15,741 bases of DNA from Pseudomonadota bacterium (GTDB lineage Bacteria > Pseudomonadota > Gammaproteobacteria > Burkholderiales > Casimicrobiaceae): assembly GCA_029571495.1 (NCBI GenBank), contig JAKPSO010000565.1, positions 1 through 15,741 of the forward strand, in the 5' to 3' direction. Positions 1 through 7,842 of the stretch are shown here, piece by piece (position 1 is the first letter of the stretch; every line of letters begins with the position of its first letter). The translations under genes and the position numbers were made by a program. Under the pieces are notes generated by a model that worked only from the letters and a program-made list of their open reading frames with translations, had not been told where the DNA came from and ran no database searches.

Positions 1-1
1 T

Positions 2-142
2 TTCGCCGCAATGTCGCTCGAAGAAATCGCAGCGAACCTCGGTATTTCGCTGGCGACCGTCAAGCGCGACTGGACGGCGGCGCGGCTCTTTTTGCTGCGT
101 GAGTTGGCGGCGGCACGTGATGGCCAAAGCGGCATGCTGTAG
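2..142 (+). CDS. ECF-type RNA polymerase sigma factor, C-terminal fragment (5' end outside window)
   Basis: Partial gene entering from the left edge; 46 codons are visible, ending in TAG at 140-142. The fragment reads MSLEEIAANLGISLATVKRD followed by an amphipathic helix, the sigma region 4 helix-turn-helix that contacts the -35 element. The wording (LSxEEIAxxLGISxATVKRDWxxARxxLxREL) fits the ECF subfamily often encoded next to bacterial Ser/Thr kinases. The next gene, 79 bp downstream on the same strand, is such a kinase, which supports the call. Whether the rest of the gene is intact cannot be seen. A LuxR-type HTH is the only serious alternative, but the VKRDW wording favours ECF sigma. 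Confidence 0.82.
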   Translation, partial: FAAMSLEEIAANLGISLATVKRDWTAARLFLLRELAAARDGQSGML

Positions 143-221
143 GTGCTCCCATGCCGGTGAGCCGATTTTGGTTTAGCGCGCTTTATGTTCATGAAGATCA
201 CTTGGGCGAAGGTTTGATGTC

Positions 222-2861
222 ATGGCGGCGCGCGCGGAAAGACTAGATGCCGAGACGTGGTCGCGCGTGAGCGACGTGCTCGACGGCGCGCTCGCGATCA
301 GCGACGAGCACGCGCGCAGCGCGTACATCGAAACGACCTGTGGCGGCGACGCTCGCGTGCGCGCCGAGGTTGAGTCCTTGCTCGCTGTCGCGCGTCTTTC
401 CGATACGTTGTTGCCCGCGACGGCGTGGCTCGCCGGGGCTCCTGCTCAGAGCGACGTGGTTCGCATTGATGCACACGATTGGATCGGACGGCGCGTCGGG
501 GTTTGGCAGATTGACGCACCGATTGCAGGTGGAGGCATGGGCGCAGTATTTCGCGCGCATCGCGCCGACGGGCAGTACGAGGCCGCCGCCGCGCTCAAAC
601 TCATTCACACGGGGCACACCGACGCGGCGCGGGCGCAACGCTTTCGCGAGGAGCGTCAACTCCTAGCGCGACTTGATCACCCGCACATCGCGCGGCTCTT
701 AGACGGCGGCACCACCGACGAGGGCGCGCCGTATCTGGTCATGGAATACGTCGATGGCGTGCCGCTTGATCGTTGGTGCGACGGCACGCAACCATCGCTC
801 ACAGCACGCCTTGAAGTCTTCAAGCAAATTTGCAGCGCCGTGCAGTACGCGCACCAACACTTGATCGTACATTGCGATCTCAAACCCGGCAACGTGGTCG
901 TGACTGCGGATGGTCAGGTGAAACTCTTGGACTTTGGCATCGCACGTGTGTTGGCGGACGGCGACGGTGCGAAGGCAGTTGCCAGCGACGGCGCGAAGCC
1001 CACGGAACTCACGCTCGCCTGGGCGAGCCCCGAGCAAGTGCGAGGTGACTCTTGCACGACGGCGACGGACGTGTATGCGTTGGGCGCGTTGCTGTATCGC
1101 TTAGTTGTGGGCGTCGCGCCTCACGCGCCGTCCGCGACGAAGGGTTCGACAGCGTCGGCGCTCGTACACGCAATTGTGACGACCGAGGTTCAGCAACCGA
1201 GCCAGTTGCTTGATGATTCGAGTAACGTGACGGATGCATGTACTGCAGCGGACAGCTGGCGACGAGCGCTTCGAGGCGACATCGACGCGATTGTGGGCCG
1301 CGCAATGCAGAAGCAGCCGAAAGATCGCTACGCAGCGGTTACGGAATTGGCGCAGGACGTGGTGCGCTATGTGAACCACGAGCCCGTCGCGGCGTACGGC
1401 GGTGGTTGGCGGTACCGTGCTACGAAGTTCGTTTCGCGCCACCGCGGCGGCGTCGGCGCAGCGGCGCTCGCTGGACTTGCGCTCGCGCTGACAACCGCCG
1501 TCGCAGTGCATCAAGCGTCTGCCGCGCGTGCGGCCGAGCGCGTCGCCGATGCGGAGCGGGAGCGCGCATCGCAACACTTCGCGCGCGTTCGTGCTCTCGC
1601 TAATGGCGCACTCTTTGACGTCGACGCCGCGCTGCGCAATGTGCCGGGTACGACGGCGGCGCGTCGTCTGTTGATTGAACGCGCAGCAAGCTACCTCGAC
1701 GAACTGAGCCGCGAAGGTACGCTCGAACTCGCGGGCGAAGCAGGCAGCGGATGGCTGCGCTTAGCGATACTGCAAAACGAAACGGCGCAGAGCGCGACCG
1801 GCGAAACGAACCTTGCCCTGCGGCACTTTGAGCGCGCGATTGAACTCCTCGCGCGAGCAAGCGGCACCGCCACTGCACCGGATTCTGTGCGCGTTGATCT
1901 CTTGCGTGCACAGCGGTTGCTCGCGGTGCAACACGCCACGTCGGGTCGGTTGGCTGAGGCGACGACAGCGTTTGCGGACGCTGTGGCGAATGCAACGCGA
2001 TTGGGCACGGCGCAAGGCGCGAGCGTGCGTGTGCGCATGGAGGCAGCGGCTGTGTTCACGTCGCGTGCCTTCTACATGCGCGCTGACAACGCTGAGACGC
2101 GAACACGCGTTCGCGATGACGCCGCACTTGCTCGCGAGCTTCTTGCGGCCGTCGCCGGTGAAGCGCTCACTGATGCCGAACGCAAAAAACTCGACGACTA
2201 CCGCATCTATTTTTTCGGCGCGTTGTCGGCCGTGGCCAACACCAATAACGATGGCGTCGTCGACGCGGCAGCGCAGCTCGCTTGGGCGCGCGAAGGGCTC
2301 GTTATCGCGGAGACGCGGTTGAAACAGGAACCTGATCGATTGTCATTTCAAGATGAGACCGCAACGACGCTGCAGGACGTGACCGCGGCAGCCGACGCCG
2401 CGAGCGACACCGCGCAAGCGATTGATGCGGCCAAACGCGCGTTAGAAATTCGTCGCAAGCAATTGGCCGCCGACACCACCAACGTCGGTCGTCAGGCGAG
2501 CGCAGTATTTGCGCTTGTCTCGCTCACTGAAGTGATGGTCAAAATGGGCGATTCGGGCGAGCTTCGGCAGTATCTCGACGAGGCTGAGACGCTCACTCGC
2601 GGGCTGCCGACGGAAGTTTTGCACAAGCATGATTTGGTCAGTGCTCAGATCGCGATGCACGCAATTCGCGCGCGGCTTTATGGCCAAGACGCGAGCCGAG
2701 CGGCGTCACGAGCGGCGCGCAGTACGGCGTGTCGCGAGGCGCTGCGCGAGTTTAGCGCCGTCGCCGCGCTTCGCCCGCGATGGGAAGCGTTCTCCAAACA
2801 ATCGCTGGAGCCGGAACTGAAGCCCGCGCGCGATGCGATTGGCCTCTGCGAGCAAAGGTAG
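222..2861 (+). CDS. Membrane-anchored Ser/Thr protein kinase with TPR-like C-terminal domain
   Basis: An 879-residue Hanks-type kinase. A leader of about 90 residues resembles the N-terminal extension of proteobacterial ECF-linked kinases. The kinase domain spans roughly residues 92-385: glycine loop GGGMGAVF (103-110), ATP-anchoring Lys126 in AALKLI, catalytic loop HCDLKPGN (217-224) with Asp219, Lys221 and Asn224, DFG at 237-239, SPE (for APE) at 269-271 and TDVYALG at 282-288. The HRD arginine is Cys218, making it a non-RD kinase. One hydrophobic helix (about 411-429) follows, so the catalytic domain should be cytoplasmic. The remaining 450 or so residues are Ala-rich helices with TPR-like segments, for example near ALRHFERAIELL, and probably bind partners. 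Start: ATG at 222 with GAAGG at 208-212. It follows the ECF sigma gene by 79 bp, so phosphorylation of that sigma factor is a reasonable inference. The substrate is unknown. Confidence 0.9.
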   Translation: MAARAERLDAETWSRVSDVLDGALAISDEHARSAYIETTCGGDARVRAEVESLLAVARLSDTLLPATAWLAGAPAQSDVVRIDAHDWIGRRVGVWQIDAPIAGGGMGAVFRAHRADGQYEAAAALKLIHTGHTDAARAQRFREERQLLARLDHPHIARLLDGGTTDEGAPYLVMEYVDGVPLDRWCDGTQPSLTARLEVFKQICSAVQYAHQHLIVHCDLKPGNVVVTADGQVKLLDFGIARVLADGDGAKAVASDGAKPTELTLAWASPEQVRGDSCTTATDVYALGALLYRLVVGVAPHAPSATKGSTASALVHAIVTTEVQQPSQLLDDSSNVTDACTAADSWRRALRGDIDAIVGRAMQKQPKDRYAAVTELAQDVVRYVNHEPVAAYGGGWRYRATKFVSRHRGGVGAAALAGLALALTTAVAVHQASAARAAERVADAERERASQHFARVRALANGALFDVDAALRNVPGTTAARRLLIERAASYLDELSREGTLELAGEAGSGWLRLAILQNETAQSATGETNLALRHFERAIELLARASGTATAPDSVRVDLLRAQRLLAVQHATSGRLAEATTAFADAVANATRLGTAQGASVRVRMEAAAVFTSRAFYMRADNAETRTRVRDDAALARELLAAVAGEALTDAERKKLDDYRIYFFGALSAVANTNNDGVVDAAAQLAWAREGLVIAETRLKQEPDRLSFQDETATTLQDVTAAADAASDTAQAIDAAKRALEIRRKQLAADTTNVGRQASAVFALVSLTEVMVKMGDSGELRQYLDEAETLTRGLPTEVLHKHDLVSAQIAMHAIRARLYGQDASRAASRAARSTACREALREFSAVAALRPRWEAFSKQSLEPELKPARDAIGLCEQR

Positions 2862-2947
2862 TTCGCGGCTGTTCGTCTGAAATTTGGCAAAGCAGTCTGG
2901 CCGCATCGGGTCAAGTGACGCGCTCTGAATGCATGCAAATCGGAAAA

Positions 2948-2971
2948 TGCGCGTCGCGAGGCGCACTTTTT
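2948..2971 (+). terminator. Possible rho-independent terminator after the kinase gene
   Basis: The arms TGCGC (2948-2952) and GCGCA (2961-2965) flank an 8-nt loop and are followed by CTTTTT. The stem is only 5 bp, so this is a weak candidate. Its place 87 bp after the kinase stop and just before the DUF1566 start at 3022 fits a terminator. A second short hairpin (GCGGT 2974-2978 with ACCGC 2990-2994) follows without a U-tract. Confidence 0.35.
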
Positions 2972-3021
2972 GCGCGGTTTACGTTTTTTACCGCACACAC
3001 TTTCTGTTTTCGGGAGCCACG

Positions 3022-4020
3022 ATGGCACTCTCTCTCGTTTCAACCCAAGCCCTGTCTCGGTTTTGTACGACGCTCGCTACGGCGCTGATTTTCACGATTG
3101 CCGCCGTTGTGGCAGCGCCGGCCCACGCCGCAATGTGCAGCATGGACGTTGACGCGGACGGCAAAACGCTGCCGGCGACCGATGGCTTGCTTATGACGCG
3201 CTACCTGATGGGCATACGCGGCAGCGCGCTGGTGGCCGGGGCGCTGGGCGTTGGCGCGGCGCGCACGGCACCCGCGGACATCGAGGCTTTTCTCGCCACG
3301 CCGTGCGCACAAGCGGGCTGGGTCGGGCAGGGAACGGGTCGCTTAAACGATACCGGCATCACTTGGGGCGGAGATGCGACCGCGGGCAACAACGCGACTT
3401 GCACTGGTGCTACGGAGGCGATGCAGGATTGCAGCCTCGGGCGCGATGCCGACGGCGCCCTGAACAGCGATGCCGACGGTGCGGCCGGGTTTAGTTTCAC
3501 CAAAATTAGCAATAGCGGTGACGCGCTGCCCGCCAATGCAATCCTCGGCACTGGCCCCAATGATTGGGGCTGTACCTACGACAACGTCACTGGCCTCATG
3601 TGGGAGGTCAAAACCGCCTCCGGGCGACGCAGTTCGGCACATACCTACACTTGGTTTTCCAGTGATAACAGCAACAACACCAGCGGAACCGGCACCGCCA
3701 ACGGCGGAACTTGCGGCGACGTGGGTCAATGCGATACCGAAAAGTATGTGCAACAAACCCATCTGACGCCGATGTGTGGCCACACAGATTGGCGGCTACC
3801 CAAAATTGAAGAACTCGTTGGCATCGTGCATCACGGCAGAACCTCCCCCGCCATTGATCCCGACTGGTTCCCAAACACGCCAGACGCGAACTTCTGGTCG
3901 GGCACGCCTTCGGCCTCCGGTCCTAGCCTTGCGCGGCTGGTCGTCTTCACCAGCGGATTTTCGCAAGCGTCTAATCGCAGTTTTCCCTTCCGAGTTCGGC
4001 TCGTCCGCTCAGGGCAGTGA
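3022..4020 (+). CDS. Exported DUF1566 (Lcl_C-type) protein with N-terminal dockerin-like module
   Basis: A 332-residue exported protein. The start at 3022 is preferred over an in-frame ATG at 2929 because GGGAG (3012-3016) precedes it and because it puts a signal peptide at the very N-terminus: hydrophobic core about 17-33 and a likely cut after AHA at 34-36. Residues 39-95 form a module bounded by Cys39 and Cys95, containing DVDADG and TDGLLMTRYL; it resembles one calcium loop plus helix of dockerin/EF-hand repeats. The C-terminal half is DUF1566-like: TGLMWEVKT, DWRLPKIEEL, FWSGTPSAS and a final FRVRLVR. DUF1566 domains occur in secreted or surface proteins of largely unknown role, related to the C-terminal domain of Legionella Lcl adhesin. 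The same module recurs in the two RCC1 proteins encoded to the right. The biochemical role is not known; binding or adhesion is a guess. Confidence 0.85.
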   Translation: MALSLVSTQALSRFCTTLATALIFTIAAVVAAPAHAAMCSMDVDADGKTLPATDGLLMTRYLMGIRGSALVAGALGVGAARTAPADIEAFLATPCAQAGWVGQGTGRLNDTGITWGGDATAGNNATCTGATEAMQDCSLGRDADGALNSDADGAAGFSFTKISNSGDALPANAILGTGPNDWGCTYDNVTGLMWEVKTASGRRSSAHTYTWFSSDNSNNTSGTGTANGGTCGDVGQCDTEKYVQQTHLTPMCGHTDWRLPKIEELVGIVHHGRTSPAIDPDWFPNTPDANFWSGTPSASGPSLARLVVFTSGFSQASNRSFPFRVRLVRSGQ

Positions 4021-4162
4021 TTTGGTTGTTTTTTCGATTGCCATTTCGCGTCCCTCGAACCCGTATTTCCGTCGTGGCGAGTGTTTCGTCGCGGAGCGGA
4101 TGCGACACCAGGCAATCGCGCATTTCCCAGCGTCAGAGGTGCACAAACATGGATCCAATGAA

Positions 4163-4696
4163 ATGAAAAATAAATCGCAACTCCTCAGCGCCGGTGTAGC
4201 CGCTCTCGCGGTGCTCTCCGGCGCCGCAGCCAACGCGCAAACCTGTGTAGTGGGTGTACAGGCAAGCAACCCCACCAGCGTGTACGCCGTCGACGCCGCT
4301 ATCCTCACAGTGACCGACACACGTACAGGTTTGATGTGGGACCGCTGCGCACTCGGACAGAGCGGAGCGTCATGCACGGGTGCGGCAAGTACCTTCACGT
4401 GGTCCGCTGCGCTCGACGAAGCACAAGCTAGGCGCACCGCCAATTACAAAGGCTACAACGATTGGCGCCTGCCGAATGTGAAGGAATTGCAGAGCCTCGT
4501 CGAGCGCTGCCGGATCAACCCCAGCATCAACGAATTTGCGTTCCCCGCGACTGCCGCCGCGTTCTTCTGGACGGGTTCCCCCAACGCGACCTCCCCTAGT
4601 CACTCGTGGGTCGTGGACTTCAGTAGTGGCGACTCCAACAGTGACGTCAGAACCAACCCTTACCGCGTACGTCTGGTGCGCAAGACGGCGAATTAG
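4163..4696 (+). CDS. Exported small DUF1566 (Lcl_C-type) protein
   Basis: A 177-residue protein. The reading frame is open upstream to 3776, but that part overlaps the preceding gene; ATG at 4163 gives a textbook signal peptide (MKNK, hydrophobic 7-22, cut after ANA at 23-25). The Shine-Dalgarno is weak (GGA at 4151-4153). The mature part is a single DUF1566 domain: TDTRTGLMWDRC, YNDWRLPNVKELQSLV, FFWTGSP, then YRVRLVRKT at the end. It is a compact paralogue of the domain in the gene 142 bp upstream but lacks the dockerin-like module. Cysteines at about 28, 73, 82 and 115 could form disulfides after export. Its stop lies 25 bp from the stop of the convergent RCC1 gene, with no clear terminator between them. 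Function unknown; probably periplasmic or surface-located. Confidence 0.83.
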   Translation: MKNKSQLLSAGVAALAVLSGAAANAQTCVVGVQASNPTSVYAVDAAILTVTDTRTGLMWDRCALGQSGASCTGAASTFTWSAALDEAQARRTANYKGYNDWRLPNVKELQSLVERCRINPSINEFAFPATAAAFFWTGSPNATSPSHSWVVDFSSGDSNSDVRTNPYRVRLVRKTAN

Positions 4697-4721
4697 CCCG
4701 CTTGTTCGTGGTGAAGTCGGC

Positions 4722-6116
4722 TCACGGCGCAAGCCCCGTGATCCCGCAGCGGTTAGTGAGATGCAGTCTCATCGCATTCCACGTGCTGCGTGTACCGAGG
4801 CCCATCACTGCGTTGATGACCCCATTGCCCGACGCGCCGCGTAGCGCGCGTGAGAGCAGTACTCCGTCGGTCGTTGCGAGCGCCACGCCGTCACCGTCTA
4901 CATCGAGCGCGCAGCCGGGCTCTGCGACGTATTGCGGGGTGGTGTGATAGTTGCCGCCGTGTCCGTGGCCAGCCTGCCCAAATTCGTTGTAACCCCAGCA
5001 ACGGATGCCGCCGTCCGTCATGATGGCGCAGCTCGTGTTGTTGCCAGCCGTGAGGCTGGTCGTAGCAGCATTTAACCCCGACGCGGCGGCGCTCAGGCCG
5101 ACCACGGCGGTCGGGCTCAGACGATAGGCGACCGTGCCGTCGCTGCCGTCACCGACCGCCCCGTAAGCGGCGAGCCCCCAGCATTGCACGGTTGCATCCA
5201 AGAGTCGTGCGCACGTGTGCTGTGTTCCGGCCGCGACGACGTCGGGCGTGTTGCCGGCGCTGCCGAGATTGGCGACGGTGACCGGTGTGTTGCTGCTGCC
5301 GCCGTTGCTGCCGGTGCCAAGTTGGCCTGCAGCGTTGTCGCCCCAGCATACGACGCTACTTAAGCTCAACACGTTGCCCGGCGCGAGCAGGGCGCAGGTG
5401 TGCCGCGCGCCGGCGGAGAGCGCGACGGCGGTGCTGATGCCGGTGACGGCGACCGGCATCGCGCTGGAATTTACCGTGCTGCCATTGCCCAATTGTCCGC
5501 TCGTGTTCTGGCCCCAGCACGACACGGTGCCGCCAACGCGGGCGCAGGAGTGATATTGACCCACTGCGATTTCGTCGACATTGGCAATCGGGACTGACCA
5601 AGGCTGGTTTGATGGATTGGGTGCCAACGCGGCTTGCCCCCAGTCGTTACGACCCGCGCAGAACGCTTGACCACTTTGCTGCAGGATGCAGGTGTGCTCG
5701 GCACCGACGCCAATCTGTCGCGCCGGACCGGCCGGCCCAAAACCCCAGACGGTGACGGGCAGGTTACTGTTGTCAAACGTGCCTTGCGTCAGCGCGCCGC
5801 CGCTGCCTCTGCCCCAGCAGCGCGCGCTGCCGTCGGTCAGCCGCGCGCAGGTGTGAAACGTGCCGGCGCGCACTTCCACTGCAGTGCTGATGCCGCGCAC
5901 CGGTACGGGCACTGGGCTCGCCTGTGTGCTGCCGTTGCCCAGCACGCCGAACGCTGTGTTGGCGCCCCAGCAATGAATGCGCCCATTGGTGGTGACGCCG
6001 CAACTGTGGCTGTCTCCTGCGGAAATTTGCGTGTAGATCGAATTCTGGGCGAGTACTGCGCCGCCCGCGAACAGGAAGCACAACAGCGTAACCGCCTTCA
6101 CGAGCCATCGTGACAT
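4722..6116 (-). CDS. Exported seven-repeat RCC1 protein with C-terminal dockerin-like module (copy B)
   Basis: A 464-residue protein read with its start at 6116, where MSRWLVKAVTLLCFLFAGGA begins a clear signal peptide ending LAQ. Seven RCC1-type repeats follow, each starting like ISAGDSHSC and reaching CWG, for example VRAGTFHTC, LSAGARHTC and VAAGTQHTC; seven repeats predict a closed seven-bladed beta-propeller. Every repeat has the Cys pair (HTC...CWG; CAG in blade 3), suggesting one disulfide per blade outside the cytoplasm. Residues about 402-464 are the Cys-bounded module CALDVDGDG...TDGVLLSRAL...CGITGLAP. An alternative ATG at 6230 overlaps the upstream gene's TGA as ATGA, but it adds 38 Arg-rich residues before the signal peptide; neither start has a good Shine-Dalgarno. 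Bacterial RCC1 proteins have varied roles; ligand binding is possible, nucleotide exchange is not implied. Confidence 0.85.
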   Translation of the reverse strand: MSRWLVKAVTLLCFLFAGGAVLAQNSIYTQISAGDSHSCGVTTNGRIHCWGANTAFGVLGNGSTQASPVPVPVRGISTAVEVRAGTFHTCARLTDGSARCWGRGSGGALTQGTFDNSNLPVTVWGFGPAGPARQIGVGAEHTCILQQSGQAFCAGRNDWGQAALAPNPSNQPWSVPIANVDEIAVGQYHSCARVGGTVSCWGQNTSGQLGNGSTVNSSAMPVAVTGISTAVALSAGARHTCALLAPGNVLSLSSVVCWGDNAAGQLGTGSNGGSSNTPVTVANLGSAGNTPDVVAAGTQHTCARLLDATVQCWGLAAYGAVGDGSDGTVAYRLSPTAVVGLSAAASGLNAATTSLTAGNNTSCAIMTDGGIRCWGYNEFGQAGHGHGGNYHTTPQYVAEPGCALDVDGDGVALATTDGVLLSRALRGASGNGVINAVMGLGTRSTWNAMRLHLTNRCGITGLAP

Positions 6117-6226
6117 CGACGGGCGACAGCTCAAGTTTGCTGTGCGTTCGTGGAGCGCGCGTCGACCCATGAACCGACGCCCGAGACCAGACAGGGGCCG
6201 TGCCGTGTGACGTGAGAATGAATCGT

Positions 6227-7588
6227 TCATGGTGCGAGCCCCGTCACGCCACAGGCGCGAATCAGAAAGTTGCGAATCTGCGGCCAAGTCGTACGCGTCG
6301 CGCCGCTACCGAGTGCGGCGGCGGTCACGGCGTTGCCGCTCATGCCTGCGAGTGCGCGCGCCGATAGAACGCCATCGGTGGTGGCGGTGAAAATGCCATC
6401 GCCGTCGACATCAAGCTCACAGCGCGGCGCGACAAATTGCGGCACGCTGTGATCGTCGCCGCTGGCGGCGAAGTGCGTCGTGCCGATCTGGCCTTTGTCA
6501 TTGCGTCCCCAGCATTTCGCGCTGCCGCCAGTGGTGAGCGCACAGGTGTGTGTGCGTCCGGCGGTCACGGCGGAAAACGTATCGTTGCCGAGCGCACGCA
6601 ACGGCGTGAGCGTGTTCGTTGTGTTGCCCTGGCCGATACGTCCGCCGGTGCCGTTGCCCCAGCAGTGGACTTCGCCGCCGTTACTTGAACGTCGCGCGCA
6701 GGTATGGATCTCGCCCGCCGCTATCGCGGTCACGGTGTTGATGCCTTGCACCTGCACTGGCGTTGCGCTGTCGGTCGTGTTGCCGTTGCCGAGAATGCCG
6801 TTGGTGTTGTCGCCCCAACAGTACGCCACACCGTTGTATGTCGCGCACGTATGCCACCAGCCTGCTTCGACGCTCTGCGCAACGAATCCGGCGATTTCGA
6901 CCGGTGTGTCGCGTTTGCTGAACGTGCCGTCACCCAGCGCGCCGTAGTTGTTGCCGCCCCAGCAGCGCACGCGGTTGTTGGCGAGTAGCGCGCAAGTGTG
7001 CAGATTGCCAGCGCTGAGGGCGGTTGCGGTACTGATGCCGCTGACGTCGACGACGCTAGTGCTGTAAAAAACAGCGCTGCCGTTGCCGAGTTCGCCGTCG
7101 CCGTTGTAACCCCAACATTTGATGCCGCCGCCTTGTCGCAACGCGCAGCTATGGTCCAGTCCCGCAGCCACGGCGACGGCGTCAGCGACGCCAACGACGA
7201 ATACGGGAACCGGGTTATTGCTAGTGCTGCCGTCGCCCAACTGGCCGCGAAAGTTAGAGCCCCAGCATTGCACGCGGCCGTCGCGCAGCGCAGCGCAGTT
7301 GTGTGAGGCACCCGCTGCGATATGCGCGGCAGTGCTGATGCCCAAGACGCGCTGGGGCTCCGGCTGCTCCTGCCCGCTGCCGCTCATGCCGTTGCCGAGT
7401 TGTCCGCGAAAATTGTCGCCCCAACAATGCACGCCGCCGCTGTCGAGTAGGGCGCAGGTGTGGAACTCACCGGCGCTGATTTGGGTATACGGTTGCGCGG
7501 TAAGTGGTGCGGCGAACAGGAGCACGAGCACCTGCAAGGAGGGGAGCGCGACGGCGCGAAATGAAGAAAAACGAGTGAGTAAACGCAT
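6227..7588 (-). CDS. Exported seven-repeat RCC1 protein with C-terminal dockerin-like module (copy A)
   Basis: A 453-residue paralogue of the next gene downstream. ATG at 7588 begins MRLLTRFSSFRAVALPSLQV with a hydrophobic signal core ending LTAQ; a GTG at 7654 would add 22 residues ahead of it and is less likely. Seven RCC1 repeats are visible, starting ISAGEFHTC, IAAGASHNC, VAAGLDHSC, LSAGNLHTC, VEAGWWHTC, IAAGEIHTC and VTAGRTHTC, each with CWG and mostly GxLGxG. All seven carry the Cys pair. Residues 390-453 form the C-terminal module CELDVDGDG...TTDGVLSARAL...CGVTGLAP, nearly the same as in copy B and related to residues 39-95 of the DUF1566 protein at 3022. The pair looks like a tandem duplication transcribed leftward as an operon. 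Role unknown; a secreted scaffold or binding protein is an inference. Confidence 0.87.
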   Translation of the reverse strand: MRLLTRFSSFRAVALPSLQVLVLLFAAPLTAQPYTQISAGEFHTCALLDSGGVHCWGDNFRGQLGNGMSGSGQEQPEPQRVLGISTAAHIAAGASHNCAALRDGRVQCWGSNFRGQLGDGSTSNNPVPVFVVGVADAVAVAAGLDHSCALRQGGGIKCWGYNGDGELGNGSAVFYSTSVVDVSGISTATALSAGNLHTCALLANNRVRCWGGNNYGALGDGTFSKRDTPVEIAGFVAQSVEAGWWHTCATYNGVAYCWGDNTNGILGNGNTTDSATPVQVQGINTVTAIAAGEIHTCARRSSNGGEVHCWGNGTGGRIGQGNTTNTLTPLRALGNDTFSAVTAGRTHTCALTTGGSAKCWGRNDKGQIGTTHFAASGDDHSVPQFVAPRCELDVDGDGIFTATTDGVLSARALAGMSGNAVTAAALGSGATRTTWPQIRNFLIRACGVTGLAP

Positions 7589-7724
7589 GGCGGGCGAACA
7601 CGAGGTGTCGATGCCTACCAAAGCGCAGATTCGAGAAACCGGCTCATCGCGCACGCCCGTAAGCCGCCGCGCTCGCGAATGTGTGGCTAACAGCTTTTAT
7701 GGAAATGGGCTTGTAGCGACTGAT

Positions 7725-7783
7725 TTGCGGCGCTTTTGCGAAAAATCGCCGCAATATCGACTTTGTTCAAAAATCGCCTGCAA
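7725..7783. repeat. Inverted repeat plus direct repeat upstream of the RCC1 operon
   Basis: TTGCGGCG (7725-7732) and CGCCGCAA (7747-7754) form a perfect 8-bp inverted repeat; the 14-nt gap contains TTTTGCGAAAA, which can extend the hairpin. The right arm with its lead-in, AAAAATCGCCGCAA (7741-7754), is repeated 28 bp on as AAAAATCGCCTGCAA (7769-7783). The element lies in the 254-bp gap between the DUF1841 gene and the first RCC1 gene, about 140-200 bp upstream of the latter. It could be an operator or a transcript hairpin; there is no U-tract for a good terminator. Confidence 0.4.
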
Positions 7784-7842
7784 GCCCTGCTTGGCTGTGG
7801 TTTTAGGTGAAAAGCCGTAACGGATTACGCCACCGGTGAGTG

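Noticed and set aside
2929..3021. Upstream extension of the first DUF1566 gene
   Set aside because: It overlaps the hairpin with T-tract at 2948-2971 and would bury the signal peptide behind 31 residues; the start at 3022 has its own ribosome binding site.
3776..4162. Upstream extension of the second DUF1566 gene
   Set aside because: It lies largely inside the preceding gene in another frame and precedes a clear signal peptide at 4163.
4697..4721. Shared terminator between the convergent DUF1566 and RCC1 genes
   Set aside because: No stem with a T-tract is visible in the 25-bp gap.
4722..7588. CRISPR-like or simple DNA repeat array within the RCC1 genes
   Set aside because: The recurring GCCCCAGCA-type strings are the CWG codons of protein repeats, with uneven spacing and no conserved spacer layout.
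7119..7820. 233-codon open frame on the + strand opposite RCC1 copy A
   Set aside because: It is rich in Pro/Arg/Ala with no domain and mirrors the repeats of the real minus-strand gene.
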